Assembly: GCA_020061355.1 (NCBI GenBank)
Contig: JAGUYK010000012.1
Location: 1 to 64,000, forward strand
DNA from: Ignavibacteriales bacterium
GTDB taxonomy: Bacteria > Bacteroidota > Ignavibacteria > Ignavibacteriales > Melioribacteraceae
DNA length: 64,000 bases
Reading direction: 5' to 3'
Numbering within the stretch: the stretch's first letter is position 1; every line of letters begins with the position of its first letter. Of the stretch, positions 36,909 through 46,419 are shown in pieces. A model generated the notes under the pieces. That model did no database searches. It saw only the letters and a program-made list of their open reading frames with translations, and was not told the DNA's origin. The position numbers were made by a program, and so were the translations under genes.

Positions 36909-38826
36909 AAAATTAGTTTTCGCAAAATATCTGCCTGCCGTTTTAGGTTTATTGGTCTTCATCATTTACTTGTTGACTCTTGCACCAAGTGTAATTCAGA
37001 TTGATTCAGGAGAATTAACGGCGGTTCAGGCAACACTTGGAATTGCACATCCAACGGGTTATCCCCTATTTACAATTATCGGATATCTATTTCTAAAACT
37101 ACCACTTCCATTCACAATAATTTATAAAGCTAATTTATTAGCGGCGATTTGGTGTCTCTTTGGCATACTTTTTTTTATTAAGTCGATTACTCTGCTTCTT
37201 CAAAATTTTACGATTCTTCAAAGAACCGACAAGAAAGTTAAAAACAAAAAGCAGCAAGTAGATGAATACGGTGGTGAGAATAATAAATTAAATGTATTAG
37301 TATCATCTGTTACGGGTGCTCTATTTCTTGCTTTCAGCAAAACGTACTGGATGCAATCAACTTCGGTAGAGGTTTATTCGTTACAAATTTTTCTTTTCAC
37401 ATTAATCATCTATGCCTCTTTAAATGCTTTTTTTTCACAAAAGGAATCATTGACCGATTGGATCTGGGCTGGGATTGCCTTGGCTTTTGGTTTTTCCAAC
37501 CACATGACAACATTATTAACACTTCCTTTTATCGCAATTCTTTTTTTCTTAAAGGAAGGATTTAAAAAGCATGCATTCAAGAAAGTTTTAATAACATTTA
37601 TTGCATCATTTCCCATTATAATTCTGTTTTATCTTTACCTGCCGATCAGAGCATCATCAAATCCTGTTATTAATTGGGGCAATCCAATAAATCTTGAAAA
37701 TATCTTTCGCCATGTATCGGGAAAGCAATACCAGGTCTGGCTTTTTTCATCTATGGATGCGGCAAAAAAACAATTGGTTTATTTCATTGAAAACCTACCC
37801 ACCGAGTTTACAATTCCTGGACTACTACTTGCACTGATAGGGCTTGGTTATATTTTCAAACAATCAATAAAACTATTCTGGATACTTACAATTTCATTTT
37901 TAACGGCACTTCTCTATTCAATCAACTATGATATCGTTGATATTGATTCATACTTTCTTTTCAATAACATATTAATAGCCGGATTTATTTCATTTGGAAT
38001 TTATTGGGTGATATTGTGGCTTCAAAAAAAATATCGCTTAAAGGAGAAGTTTTTTGTGCTATTAATTGCATTTGGATTACTTCCCACAATAATTAATTTC
38101 AACAGTGTAGATCAAAGTGAACAACATGCATTTGAGGACTATACTAAAGCGATACTTGAAAGCGTAGAGAAGAATGCTATTATTTTTTCCTATCAATGGG
38201 ATTATTTTATTTCTGCTTCATATTACTTCCAGTTCGTGGAAAATTTTAGAAGTGACGTAGCTGTTGTCGATAAAGAATTATTACGCCGGTCTTGGTATTA
38301 CACCCAATTAGAACGAAGCTATCCAGCTATACTAAAAAATATTAAAAATGATATTTCGGAATTCCTCGTTGCTTTAAGACCATTTGAAAGTAGTGAAAGT
38401 TTTGATCCTAACCTGCTGGAAAAAAATTACCGAAATGTTATGACAAAACTTGTATCTGAAAATCCCGACAAAGATTTTTATGTAGGATTAGAATTATATG
38501 CAAACGAGATGCAAAGAGGCGAGTTTAGTTTGCCCAAGGATTACCAGCTTATCCCTCATTTATTTTTATTTAAGGCTACAAAAAGTCAGGAATACGTAAC
38601 TGCTCCAGAACCCGATTTCAAAATTCGATTACCAAAAAGAAAAGATAAATATATTTTATTCATCGAGGATACAATCGGCAGGATGCTGACGTACAGGATA
38701 GCATACGAACTTCAAAACAATAAGACTGATAAAGCAATAAGCTATTTCAAAAAGTTGAGGGAAGGTCTACCTGAGTTTCAAATCCCGACACAAATTACAG
38801 AAAAAATAAATCTACTTATCAAGTAG
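36898..38826 (+). CDS. DUF2723 membrane protein
   Basis: Large inner-membrane protein of 642 aa. The DUF2723 signature is LTLAPSVIQIDSGELTAVQATLGIAHPTGYPLF near residues 25-60, followed by about ten hydrophobic segments to residue 390. A soluble C-terminal part (about 400-640) faces the periplasm. DUF2723 proteins resemble protein O-mannosyltransferases (GT-C fold) but the donor and acceptor are unknown. ATG 36898 overlaps the end of glnE by 11 nt; a TTG at 36889 is an alternative start. Confidence 0.88.
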   Translation: MSDKKLVFAKYLPAVLGLLVFIIYLLTLAPSVIQIDSGELTAVQATLGIAHPTGYPLFTIIGYLFLKLPLPFTIIYKANLLAAIWCLFGILFFIKSITLLLQNFTILQRTDKKVKNKKQQVDEYGGENNKLNVLVSSVTGALFLAFSKTYWMQSTSVEVYSLQIFLFTLIIYASLNAFFSQKESLTDWIWAGIALAFGFSNHMTTLLTLPFIAILFFLKEGFKKHAFKKVLITFIASFPIIILFYLYLPIRASSNPVINWGNPINLENIFRHVSGKQYQVWLFSSMDAAKKQLVYFIENLPTEFTIPGLLLALIGLGYIFKQSIKLFWILTISFLTALLYSINYDIVDIDSYFLFNNILIAGFISFGIYWVILWLQKKYRLKEKFFVLLIAFGLLPTIINFNSVDQSEQHAFEDYTKAILESVEKNAIIFSYQWDYFISASYYFQFVENFRSDVAVVDKELLRRSWYYTQLERSYPAILKNIKNDISEFLVALRPFESSESFDPNLLEKNYRNVMTKLVSENPDKDFYVGLELYANEMQRGEFSLPKDYQLIPHLFLFKATKSQEYVTAPEPDFKIRLPKRKDKYILFIEDTIGRMLTYRIAYELQNNKTDKAISYFKKLREGLPEFQIPTQITEKINLLIK

Positions 38827-38827
38827 T

Positions 38828-39940
38828 CTATTTAAGTTCTTTCATCAATTTTTCCTTCACTTCATTTTTAACTTCGCGTTCGGTTAAGAATGATTGAAGA
38901 ATTACATCAACCTGCTGGATTAATTTTTTCTTGTAGTACTTTGGTGCATAGATAGAACCGTCAAGCATGTAGAGCCGTTTTGTGGGTTGGTCATAAAATG
39001 TATAGTTTGTGAATGGACCTCCCATTGAGCCATCATTCATACGCCACAATCCCTGCGTCATAAGTGCATATCGATTTAGAAAATTAACTTCAAGTGTAGT
39101 TTTGTAATCATCAGATATTTCTACATAACTTTGATCATCGGAACTCTTATAGAATTTTTCAGTAATCCGATCACGAATGGAATAAACCGTATCACGATTT
39201 AACATGGCAGGAGAAGCATTTTCAATCCAGTGAACAAATATCCAGCGTTCCATATCGGTACCGGGTGAACGGCGGAGCCATACAAAATTGTCACCGGATT
39301 CATCCAGAGCAAGATAAAAATCCGATTGGACATAAATCATCCAGCCGTAATTCTTAAGAAATTTTGCTTCAATGTCTTTGCGCTCGAACCTTTCGTTATA
39401 CAGACTTTGAAATAAGCGGTTGTCGGATATTTTTTGAAAATGATGAAGAAGGTTTTCGTGTTCGTTCAAGATACTCTGATTCAATTTTTCCATTGTGGGA
39501 GCCGTGAGAACCATTAATAACTGGTTTCTCGCCCATAAATTATATTTATTGATAACAGAAATTGAATCTGAATTAATTAATTCTTTTACATCAGAGCTCA
39601 ACATCCCGTTAATATACTTACCAACCTCCGATTCAGAATTCAGAGGTGCGATTAAAATAATATTTTTTCTATTACGGTACTTTTCAAGCTCAACAATATT
39701 CTTACGAGTTAAAAGGAATAAATTTTCGGGTTGAGGAGTATAAATAATTTTCCCAAATACAGTAAGCAAAGAGTTTTCGAGTTGGTAAAACTCAGTTGAA
39801 TCTGCAAATACAATTATTTCGTCTTCCTGTCCGGTTGCCGGTTTTTGAGCTTGATCGCAAGCAATAAATATAATTCCTGATGAAAAAGTGAGAAGGATTG
39901 GGAGAAGTGCATAATTGAAAATTGTTTTAGCTTTTTTCAT
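38828..39940 (-). CDS. DUF4837 family lipoprotein
   Basis: Exported protein of 370 aa with a hydrophobic leader ending GIIFIAC, a likely lipobox. DUF4837 is typical of Bacteroidota. Recognisable parts are NLFLLTRKNIVELEKYRNRKNI, YGWMIYVQSDFYLALDE, FVWLRRSPGTDMERWIF and MNDGSMGGPFTNY. The function is unknown. It is downstream of the dolichol-kinase-like gene and ends tail-to-tail with the DUF2723 gene, with one base between stops. Confidence 0.85.
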   Translation of the reverse strand: MKKAKTIFNYALLPILLTFSSGIIFIACDQAQKPATGQEDEIIVFADSTEFYQLENSLLTVFGKIIYTPQPENLFLLTRKNIVELEKYRNRKNIILIAPLNSESEVGKYINGMLSSDVKELINSDSISVINKYNLWARNQLLMVLTAPTMEKLNQSILNEHENLLHHFQKISDNRLFQSLYNERFERKDIEAKFLKNYGWMIYVQSDFYLALDESGDNFVWLRRSPGTDMERWIFVHWIENASPAMLNRDTVYSIRDRITEKFYKSSDDQSYVEISDDYKTTLEVNFLNRYALMTQGLWRMNDGSMGGPFTNYTFYDQPTKRLYMLDGSIYAPKYYKKKLIQQVDVILQSFLTEREVKNEVKEKLMKELK

Positions 39941-39991
39941 AGTTTCTTCAATTTTCCTGTTTATACTTTGCTAATTATTTGTTTGTTTCAT

Positions 39992-40660
39992 TCAATTTGG
40001 AACATTCGGAAGAACAAGAGATAAATCTGGAAGCAGCAAGGCGTATAAAATCCACATTGTTACACTAATGGAAACCGGTATAGTTAAATTATCATCCGCC
40101 CATCCTGTTGATATATTTTCTGCAATAGCGCCAACTGCGACGGCAATAATACCTATCAAAAACTCTGTAATATTTCCTTCAATTTTAGGAGTAAATAATA
40201 TTACAATACATGAAAAAATAAAGAAGGCAATGGTTCCTTCAAGACTTTTAAGAAGAAATTGCGTCTGGCCAAATTTTCGTCCGATTAATGCGGCAGCAAT
40301 ATCACCAATAATTAGTACAGCGAAACCAGTAACTGCAAAAACTTTAGGAAAGAAGGCAATAACAATAACCGCAGAGATTAGAACATAAGTTGCACCATTT
40401 AAGTTTTTTCTTTTTTCATCTTTTTCATGACGGCGGAGCATAAATCCGAAAATTTTATAAAAAATATTGCTGAAAGGTTTAATGTAGTATCTGCTTAAAT
40501 CCAGTATTAAGGAAAGCAGAGCAAGAGGAATAAGAATTGAGAGAGCAACTTCACGGGTAATAAAATAATAAACTATTGGAATAGAAAGCGAACAAAGATG
40601 AATTGCTTTTCTTAATACCTCACTCTGGTAATCTATAGTTGCGCGATCAGTTGCTACCAT
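39992..40660 (-). CDS. Dolichol/phytol kinase-like CTP-transferase family protein
   Basis: Inner-membrane protein of 222 aa with about six hydrophobic segments. The motif [29 protein letters not shown] near residues 118-145 is the CDP-alcohol/dolichol kinase (SEC59/VTE5) signature. Members phosphorylate polyprenols or phytol, or make CDP-diacylglycerol. I cannot tell which here. Its ATG is inside the last 14 nt of ftsH, so the two are translationally coupled. Confidence 0.82.
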   Translation of the reverse strand: MVATDRATIDYQSEVLRKAIHLCSLSIPIVYYFITREVALSILIPLALLSLILDLSRYYIKPFSNIFYKIFGFMLRRHEKDEKRKNLNGATYVLISAVIVIAFFPKVFAVTGFAVLIIGDIAAALIGRKFGQTQFLLKSLEGTIAFFIFSCIVILFTPKIEGNITEFLIGIIAVAVGAIAENISTGWADDNLTIPVSISVTMWILYALLLPDLSLVLPNVPN

Positions 40661-42749
40661 CAGTCTTTTCAGCGGGCTTATCGGATCCTCTTTTCTGTTT
40701 CTCTTCCAGTAATGCTTTTACATGATCTGGAATTTCTTTTTGTAGAGTATCTTTGGAATTATCTGTGCCATTTCTCTTAATTGGCGGTAGCTCCTCTCCG
40801 CGCATAATTTTTTCAATCTCTTCAGAATCAAGAATTTCACGTTCTAATAATTCTTTAGAAAGTTTATGAAGTAAATCAACATTTTCAGAGAGAATTTTTT
40901 CAGCACGCTCCATTCCGCTCATTATTATTCTCTTAAGTTCCGAATCAATGTCCTGTGCGGTTTGTTCGCTATAGTCCTTATGTTTTGTAATTTCACGTCC
41001 TAAGAATATCTCTTCTTCTTTTGCTCCATATGCAATAGGACCAAGTTTTTCACTCATTCCCCATTCGCAAACCATTTTGCGGGCAATATCCGTTGATTTC
41101 TCAATATCATTTCCAGCTCCGGTAGTAAACCGGTTAAATATCAATTTTTCAGCTGCACGTCCGCCAAGTGCATAAGTTATCATCGCTTCAAGATAATTTT
41201 TAGAGTACGTATGTTTTTCATCGACCGGTAAATAGGTCGTTACGCCAAGTGCGCGTCCTCTTGGTATTATTGTTACTTTATGAACCGGATCGGCTTCAGG
41301 AACCATTTTGGCAACAAGAACATGTCCAATTTCATGATAGGCTGTAATCTTCTTTTCATCTTCTGAAATTATCATACTCTTACGTTCCATTCCCATCATC
41401 ACTTTATCTTTTGCCTCTTCAAAATCCTCCATTGCCACTTTCTTTTTATTTTTCCGGGCAGCAAGTAAAGCTGCTTCGTTTACAAGATTTGCGATATCAG
41501 CTCCTGCAAGTCCGGGAGTACCTTTAGCCAGTGTTTCAAGTTCTACATCAACATCGAGTGGAATTTTTCTTGTATGAACCTTAAATATCCCTTCTCTGCC
41601 TTTAACATCAGGTCTATCTACTACTACCTGTCTATCAAATCTTCCCGGTCTTAATAAAGCCGGATCAAGAACATCGGGACGGTTTGTAGCAGCGATAATT
41701 ATTACCCCGCTGTTTTGCTCGAAGCCATCCATCTCAACTAACAACTGATTCAATGTCTGCTCGCGTTCATCATGTCCGCCGCCAAGACCCGCGCCCCTAT
41801 GTCGTCCTACAGCATCAATTTCATCAATAAAAACGATACATGGAGCGTTTCGCTTTCCCTGTTCAAATAAATCTCTTACACGGCTGGCGCCAACACCAAC
41901 AAACATTTCAACGAAATCAGCACCTGAAATTGAAAAGAATGGAACACCGGCTTCGCCGGCAACTGCTCTTGCTAATAGAGTTTTTCCAGTACCGGGAGGT
42001 CCCAGCAGCAACACTCCTCGCGGAATTTTACCGCCAAGTTTTTGAAACTTCGTCGGTTCTTTTAAGAATTCAATAATTTCTTCGAGTTCTAATTTGGCTT
42101 CATCAGCACCGGCAACATCTTTGAAGGTAACTTTGATAGCAGATTCAGAAATCAATTTCGCTTTACTTTTACCAAAATTGAAGATACCCCGTGTACCGCC
42201 GGCACCGCCCTGCATCCTACGGAAAATGAGTATCCATACAGCGAAAAGAATTACCCATGGAAGGAATCCGAGAAGAACTGTCATCCACTCATTTGATTCT
42301 TTTACAAATGTATATTTGATCTCTTTGGCTTTCCATGATTTAATATTTTCTTCGATGATTGATTGATCAAACGTAACGGTAAAATCTTTTACGCTAACAT
42401 CTGCACCACGGATCGATACAATCTGTTTTTCGATTAATTGACCTTCGAGACGATAATCGTTGATATCGGATTTAACAACTCTAACTTCTTTTATTTTATC
42501 AGCTTCAAGAAATTTTTCGTAGATATCAAATGTAACATCAACAACACCAGTTGTACCGGACCGCATAAACTGCATGATAATGACCGCGGCAATGATCACA
42601 GCGCCCCAGCTGAAAACTGTACGGATTATTTTCGACCAATCGAAATCACCATCCGGTTTTAGAGGACCACCTCCAAAGGGTTTTTTCGGCTTGTTCTGAT
42701 TAGGTTTTTCAGAATCAGCCATAAATAATTTTTCAAATCTATTTAACAT
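40647..42749 (-). CDS. ftsH: ATP-dependent zinc metalloprotease FtsH
   Basis: Membrane AAA+ protease of 700 aa. Two hydrophobic segments (about 48-66 and 155-178) flank a periplasmic domain. The AAA module has Walker A GPPGTGKT and the pore motif [17 protein letters not shown], and the protease site is HEIGH. The ATG at 42749 has GGAGA about 12 nt upstream. MADSEK at 42722 is an alternative start. It follows tilS and hpt, the conserved tilS-hpt-ftsH order also known from Bacillus. Confidence 0.97.
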   Translation of the reverse strand: MLNRFEKLFMADSEKPNQNKPKKPFGGGPLKPDGDFDWSKIIRTVFSWGAVIIAAVIIMQFMRSGTTGVVDVTFDIYEKFLEADKIKEVRVVKSDINDYRLEGQLIEKQIVSIRGADVSVKDFTVTFDQSIIEENIKSWKAKEIKYTFVKESNEWMTVLLGFLPWVILFAVWILIFRRMQGGAGGTRGIFNFGKSKAKLISESAIKVTFKDVAGADEAKLELEEIIEFLKEPTKFQKLGGKIPRGVLLLGPPGTGKTLLARAVAGEAGVPFFSISGADFVEMFVGVGASRVRDLFEQGKRNAPCIVFIDEIDAVGRHRGAGLGGGHDEREQTLNQLLVEMDGFEQNSGVIIIAATNRPDVLDPALLRPGRFDRQVVVDRPDVKGREGIFKVHTRKIPLDVDVELETLAKGTPGLAGADIANLVNEAALLAARKNKKKVAMEDFEEAKDKVMMGMERKSMIISEDEKKITAYHEIGHVLVAKMVPEADPVHKVTIIPRGRALGVTTYLPVDEKHTYSKNYLEAMITYALGGRAAEKLIFNRFTTGAGNDIEKSTDIARKMVCEWGMSEKLGPIAYGAKEEEIFLGREITKHKDYSEQTAQDIDSELKRIIMSGMERAEKILSENVDLLHKLSKELLEREILDSEEIEKIMRGEELPPIKRNGTDNSKDTLQKEIPDHVKALLEEKQKRGSDKPAEKTDGSN

Positions 42750-42767
42750 ATTATTCTTAATTCTCCA

Positions 42768-43322
42768 TTATTCACTTAAAACGTAGATAGAGCTTAGATT
42801 TCTGTACTTTTGAGCGTAATCTAAACCGTATCCAATGACAAATTTATTAGGAATTTGGAAGCCAATATAATCAATTTTGACCTCATATTTTAAACTCTCA
42901 GGTTTTAGCAGCAGTGTAACCACCTTAACACTTGCCGGATTATGTGCTAAAATCATCTCGCTGACATATTTTATTGAAAGACCTGAATCCACTATATCTT
43001 CAACAATTATCAAATGCCGGTCGGTAATATCCGCATTAAGGTCCTTAACTAGCTTTACCCTGCCCGATGAAATTTTTTCGTCGCCATAACTCGATAGCTT
43101 AAAGAAATCGATCTCACAGTTTATATTTATATTTTTCATCAAGTCGGACATAAACATAAACGAACCGTTAAGTATCCCGATGAAAATCGGAAGCTTGGTT
43201 TTGTATTCTTCAGAAATTTCCTTACCTAATTCTTCAATTCTTTTTTGAATTGTTTCTTGAGATAACATCGGGACAAATTTTTCGGTTCCGACCAGAATTT
43301 CATCTTTATTTTCTGATTTCAT
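42768..43322 (-). CDS. hpt: Hypoxanthine phosphoribosyltransferase
   Basis: Purine salvage enzyme, 184 aa, converting hypoxanthine or guanine and PRPP to IMP or GMP. The PRPP loop LIIVEDIVDSGLSIKYV is intact, and the C-terminal FVIGYGLDYAQKYRNLSSI is typical. ATG 43322 overlaps the tilS stop (ATGA), which I prefer. An in-frame ATG at 43331 is possible. Co-transcribed with tilS and ftsH. Confidence 0.95.
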   Translation of the reverse strand: MKSENKDEILVGTEKFVPMLSQETIQKRIEELGKEISEEYKTKLPIFIGILNGSFMFMSDLMKNININCEIDFFKLSSYGDEKISSGRVKLVKDLNADITDRHLIIVEDIVDSGLSIKYVSEMILAHNPASVKVVTLLLKPESLKYEVKIDYIGFQIPNKFVIGYGLDYAQKYRNLSSIYVLSE

Positions 43323-44680
43323 TTTACCCACAATTTATAAATTTCTTTTGTAGTTGACTTTAGTCTGTAACGATTGTCAATTCTTAAACCGACAACCCAC
43401 ACAATATTGTTCCGGTTTGTAAGCACAAGTTGATTTTTTCTATCGGATGAAGGTATTTTGATATCAGTTAAGAAATCAGATACCTTTTTAAAATTGGACA
43501 TCCCGAGCGGAACAAACTTATCGCCGTTTTTCCACCTGCGTAATATAAATATCCCGTTCAACTTATCAGCATCAATAAATTCGATATTACCATTCGGATT
43601 ATACTTTACTTTCATTCTATCTGACTTTTGAATTGAAACCGATTTATTAATGAATTTTACAGTCTCCCCCACATTCAGATGAACGATCTGCTCAGTATCA
43701 GTTTTTTTTATTTCTATTTGTATAAAGTCTGATTCTCTAATCGCAATTAAATTCGAATTTAATTGTACCGATTTTCCTTTCTGCAGTTTGAATAATTTAT
43801 TCAACTTCATGAAATCACTATACTCAAAATCGTATCTAAAATGCTTTCTTAATAAATTCTTTAATAACTCCCCTATCAATCCGACATCATTTGACATAAA
43901 AAAGTCATTTTGGATTTGTAACCGGTCATTATAAACTTTAATAAACTTTTTAAGTTTGTTTTTTCGATATATATTAAGCAAAGGGACTGTACTTTCCAGA
44001 ATTTTTGAAGAACGAAATACTGCCTCATCAAGTGACGGATTAATCTTATCCTTAAGTAAAGGAATTATTTTATTCCTCAAAAAATTTCGTTTGAAATCAG
44101 ATTTAAGATTGGATGAATCTGTTATATAATGGATCTTATATTTATCCAGATATTCTACTATCTCTTTTTTTGTAAGGGATAAAAACGGACGGATAATATT
44201 TTCTCTCCTGACCGGGATACCCGAAATCCCTGACAATCCAGTTCCAGATAGAATATTGAGCAAAACAGTTTCCGTATTATCGCTCTGGTTATGTGCCGTT
44301 ACAATTTTGTCACATTTTAGTTCTTTAGATACTGTCGTTAAATTTTCATAGCGAAGTTTACGCGCAGCCTCTTCAATAGAAATTTTATACTGCTCAGCAT
44401 AATTCTTCACATCAATTTTTTTTGTCATAAACCGGATATCAAGCTGATCACAAAAACGTCTTGAAAATAATTGATCACGATCCGCTTCTTTCCCACGTAA
44501 TCCGTGGTTAAAATGGATTGCAGAAATTTCAATTTTATATTTCCTGGCATACTTTGATAAAAAGTGGAGAGCAAACACAGAATCCGGTCCGCCGCTGAAG
44601 GCAATCAATAACTTATCGCCATGTTCGAGCAGATTATACTGCGAAATAAATTCGATTACTTTTTGTTCCATTTTTTTCAT
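43319..44680 (-). CDS. tilS: tRNA(Ile)-lysidine synthase
   Basis: PP-loop ATPase that adds lysine to C34 of tRNA-Ile(CAU), so that it reads AUA. The SGGPDS loop near residue 30, HFNHGLRG, AHNQSDNTETVLLNI and the C-terminal TilS domain (SSDRKNQLVLTNRNNIVWVVGLR) are present. The 453-aa length is normal. Two starts, ATG 44680 and 44671, are possible. It follows ribD by 14 nt and leads to hpt and ftsH. Confidence 0.95.
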   Translation of the reverse strand: MKKMEQKVIEFISQYNLLEHGDKLLIAFSGGPDSVFALHFLSKYARKYKIEISAIHFNHGLRGKEADRDQLFSRRFCDQLDIRFMTKKIDVKNYAEQYKISIEEAARKLRYENLTTVSKELKCDKIVTAHNQSDNTETVLLNILSGTGLSGISGIPVRRENIIRPFLSLTKKEIVEYLDKYKIHYITDSSNLKSDFKRNFLRNKIIPLLKDKINPSLDEAVFRSSKILESTVPLLNIYRKNKLKKFIKVYNDRLQIQNDFFMSNDVGLIGELLKNLLRKHFRYDFEYSDFMKLNKLFKLQKGKSVQLNSNLIAIRESDFIQIEIKKTDTEQIVHLNVGETVKFINKSVSIQKSDRMKVKYNPNGNIEFIDADKLNGIFILRRWKNGDKFVPLGMSNFKKVSDFLTDIKIPSSDRKNQLVLTNRNNIVWVVGLRIDNRYRLKSTTKEIYKLWVK

Positions 44681-44694
44681 TTCAAAAACATTTC

Positions 44695-45783
44695 CTAACG
44701 CCTTTCAAGACGAATCAGCAGATCTTCACCTACTTTATCATAATCTTTGATACTATATTTCAACGCTTTTGGTAATGATTTTATCCGTACTCCATCAGTT
44801 AACGAAATACCGCTCCCGAGAATTTTGGGACCGATAAAAATCAATACTTCATCTTCGAGCTTATTATAAATAAAATTCGAAAAAACCTTACCGCCGCCTT
44901 CAACCAGAAGAGAAGAAATTTGTCTCTCTCCCAATTTCTTTAGCACTACTGACAGATCAAGATTTCCATTCTTTCTAACCGGCGCGAATACAAAATCGGC
45001 ACCAAGCGACTTTAATTTCACTACTTTCTTTTTATCACGGTTTTTCTTTGCTGTAACGATTACAAGGTTCCTGTCATAGTTTTTCCTTACAAGGTCGGAT
45101 TGCGGACTAAGCTTCAAATCGGAATCAAGTACAATTCTTTTGGGATTCCTGCCTTCAACAAGTCTAACTGTGAGGTGCGGGTTGTCAATCTTAACTGTAT
45201 TATAACCGACCAGAACAGCATCATATTCACTTCGTAATTCATGACTCATACTTCTGGTTTCAACAGAAGTAATCCATTTTGAGTTTCCGTTTGCATCTGC
45301 AATTTTACCGTCGATTGTAGTTGACATTTTTAATGTTATATATGGAATTGCAGAAACGCAATGCTTGAAATAAAACCTGTTGAGCTCATAACAATCTTTT
45401 TCAAGAATACCGGATAATATTTCTATTCCTGCTTTCTTAAACTTTGAAATCGAACTTCCGCCGCAGCTGGGATTTGGATTAATAATGCCGACAACAATCT
45501 TCTTGATTTTCGATTGAATTATTGTTTCTACACAATTCGGATCTTTCGATGAAAGAACACAAGGTTCAAGATTGGTATAAAGGGTAGCTCCTTCAGTATT
45601 CTCTTTAGTTCCCTTAATAGCTATAATTTCAGGGCTCTCTTCATTAGGTGAGTTGCGATAAGCCGCTCCGATTATTTTATCATTCTTTACAAGAATGGCG
45701 CCGACCAATGGTTGCGGGCTTGCTTTTCCTTTCCCCTTTTTTGCGAGTTCTATCGCAATCTGTATGTATGATTCATCCAGCAA
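44695..45783 (-). CDS. ribD: Riboflavin biosynthesis protein RibD, deaminase zinc ligand altered
   Basis: Bifunctional deaminase-reductase of 362 aa in flavin synthesis. The C-terminal reductase (about 150-360) is typical: KWITSVETRSM, DAVLVGYNTVKIDNPHLTVR and LLVEGGGKVFS. The N-terminal deaminase keeps the two zinc cysteines (EPCVLSSKDPNC) and Glu52, but the family-wide HAE motif reads SPE. Ser50 replaces the zinc-binding histidine. The deaminase may be weak or inactive, with another gene supplying that step. It starts with TTG inside the end of greA, overlapping by 11 nt. Start choice has no clear ribosome site. Confidence 0.9.
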   Translation of the reverse strand: MLDESYIQIAIELAKKGKGKASPQPLVGAILVKNDKIIGAAYRNSPNEESPEIIAIKGTKENTEGATLYTNLEPCVLSSKDPNCVETIIQSKIKKIVVGIINPNPSCGGSSISKFKKAGIEILSGILEKDCYELNRFYFKHCVSAIPYITLKMSTTIDGKIADANGNSKWITSVETRSMSHELRSEYDAVLVGYNTVKIDNPHLTVRLVEGRNPKRIVLDSDLKLSPQSDLVRKNYDRNLVIVTAKKNRDKKKVVKLKSLGADFVFAPVRKNGNLDLSVVLKKLGERQISSLLVEGGGKVFSNFIYNKLEDEVLIFIGPKILGSGISLTDGVRIKSLPKALKYSIKDYDKVGEDLLIRLERR

Positions 45784-46255
45784 TTTGTTCTATTTTAATT
45801 ACTTCAAAATTTATTGTACCCGCCGGTACCTTTGCCTGCACTTTCTGTCCGGCTTTTGTACCCATTAAAGCCTGACCGACCGGAGATGAGATCGATATTT
45901 TTCCTTTTTCAAGATCGGCTTCTTCATTGGATACAAGAGTATATTTGTATGTTTTTGAGTTATTCAGGTTTTTTACAGTGAGTGTAGAAAGAATATGAGC
46001 CTGATCCTTGGGCATGTTAGAGGTATCAATAACTCGTGCTCGGGAAAGTAGGTCTTCGAGCTTGCTGATTTTCAACTCAAATAGTCCCTGTTCTTCTTTC
46101 GCTGCATCATATTCGGCATTTTCAGACAGATCTCCGTGAGAGCGGGCTTCTGCAATCCTTTCCGCCATTCCTTTTCTACCATTGGTTTTTAAATCAGTTA
46201 GTTCCTTTTCCATTTCTCGAATTCGTTCTTTACTTAGATATACAAAATTTGTCAC
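45773..46255 (-). CDS. greA: Transcription elongation factor GreA
   Basis: Cleavage-inducing factor of RNA polymerase, 160 aa. It has an N-terminal coiled coil with MAERIAEARSHGDLSENAEYDAAKEEQ, whose acidic tip residues are intact, and a C-terminal domain with SSPVGQALMGTKAGQKV. I chose GTG 46255 (MTNFVYLSKE) because AAGGAG lies 8 nt upstream. A longer frame from 46324 would add residues that read through a hairpin. The leader contains a terminator-like hairpin at 46283-46323. Confidence 0.95.
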   Translation of the reverse strand: MTNFVYLSKERIREMEKELTDLKTNGRKGMAERIAEARSHGDLSENAEYDAAKEEQGLFELKISKLEDLLSRARVIDTSNMPKDQAHILSTLTVKNLNNSKTYKYTLVSNEEADLEKGKISISSPVGQALMGTKAGQKVQAKVPAGTINFEVIKIEQIAG

Positions 46256-46282
46256 TGATTTAACTCCTTTTACTGGTGATAT

Positions 46283-46323
46283 AAAAAAAATTGCCATCGT
46301 CCGGCAACTGCCTGACAATGGCA
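46283..46323 (-). terminator. Terminator/attenuator in the greA leader
   Basis: On the minus strand a hairpin with arms TGCCATTGTC and GACGATGGCA (one mismatch), extended by an inner GCC pairing, is followed by eight T (46290-46283). It lies about 97 nt after the AddB-like gene stop and 27 nt before the greA GTG. It could end the upstream transcript or attenuate greA. Confidence 0.75.
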
Positions 46324-46419
46324 CTGAAAAAATAAGAAGATTATGGCTCTATTTCAACAATAGCTAATAAAAATTAGTTACTGTAATTAATTGCCATAAT
46401 TAAATGACCTTCAAAGAAA

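Noticed and set aside
44695-46255. FMN riboswitch controlling ribD
   Set aside because: ribD starts inside the end of greA, and no RFN-like conserved helices are seen in the greA leader.
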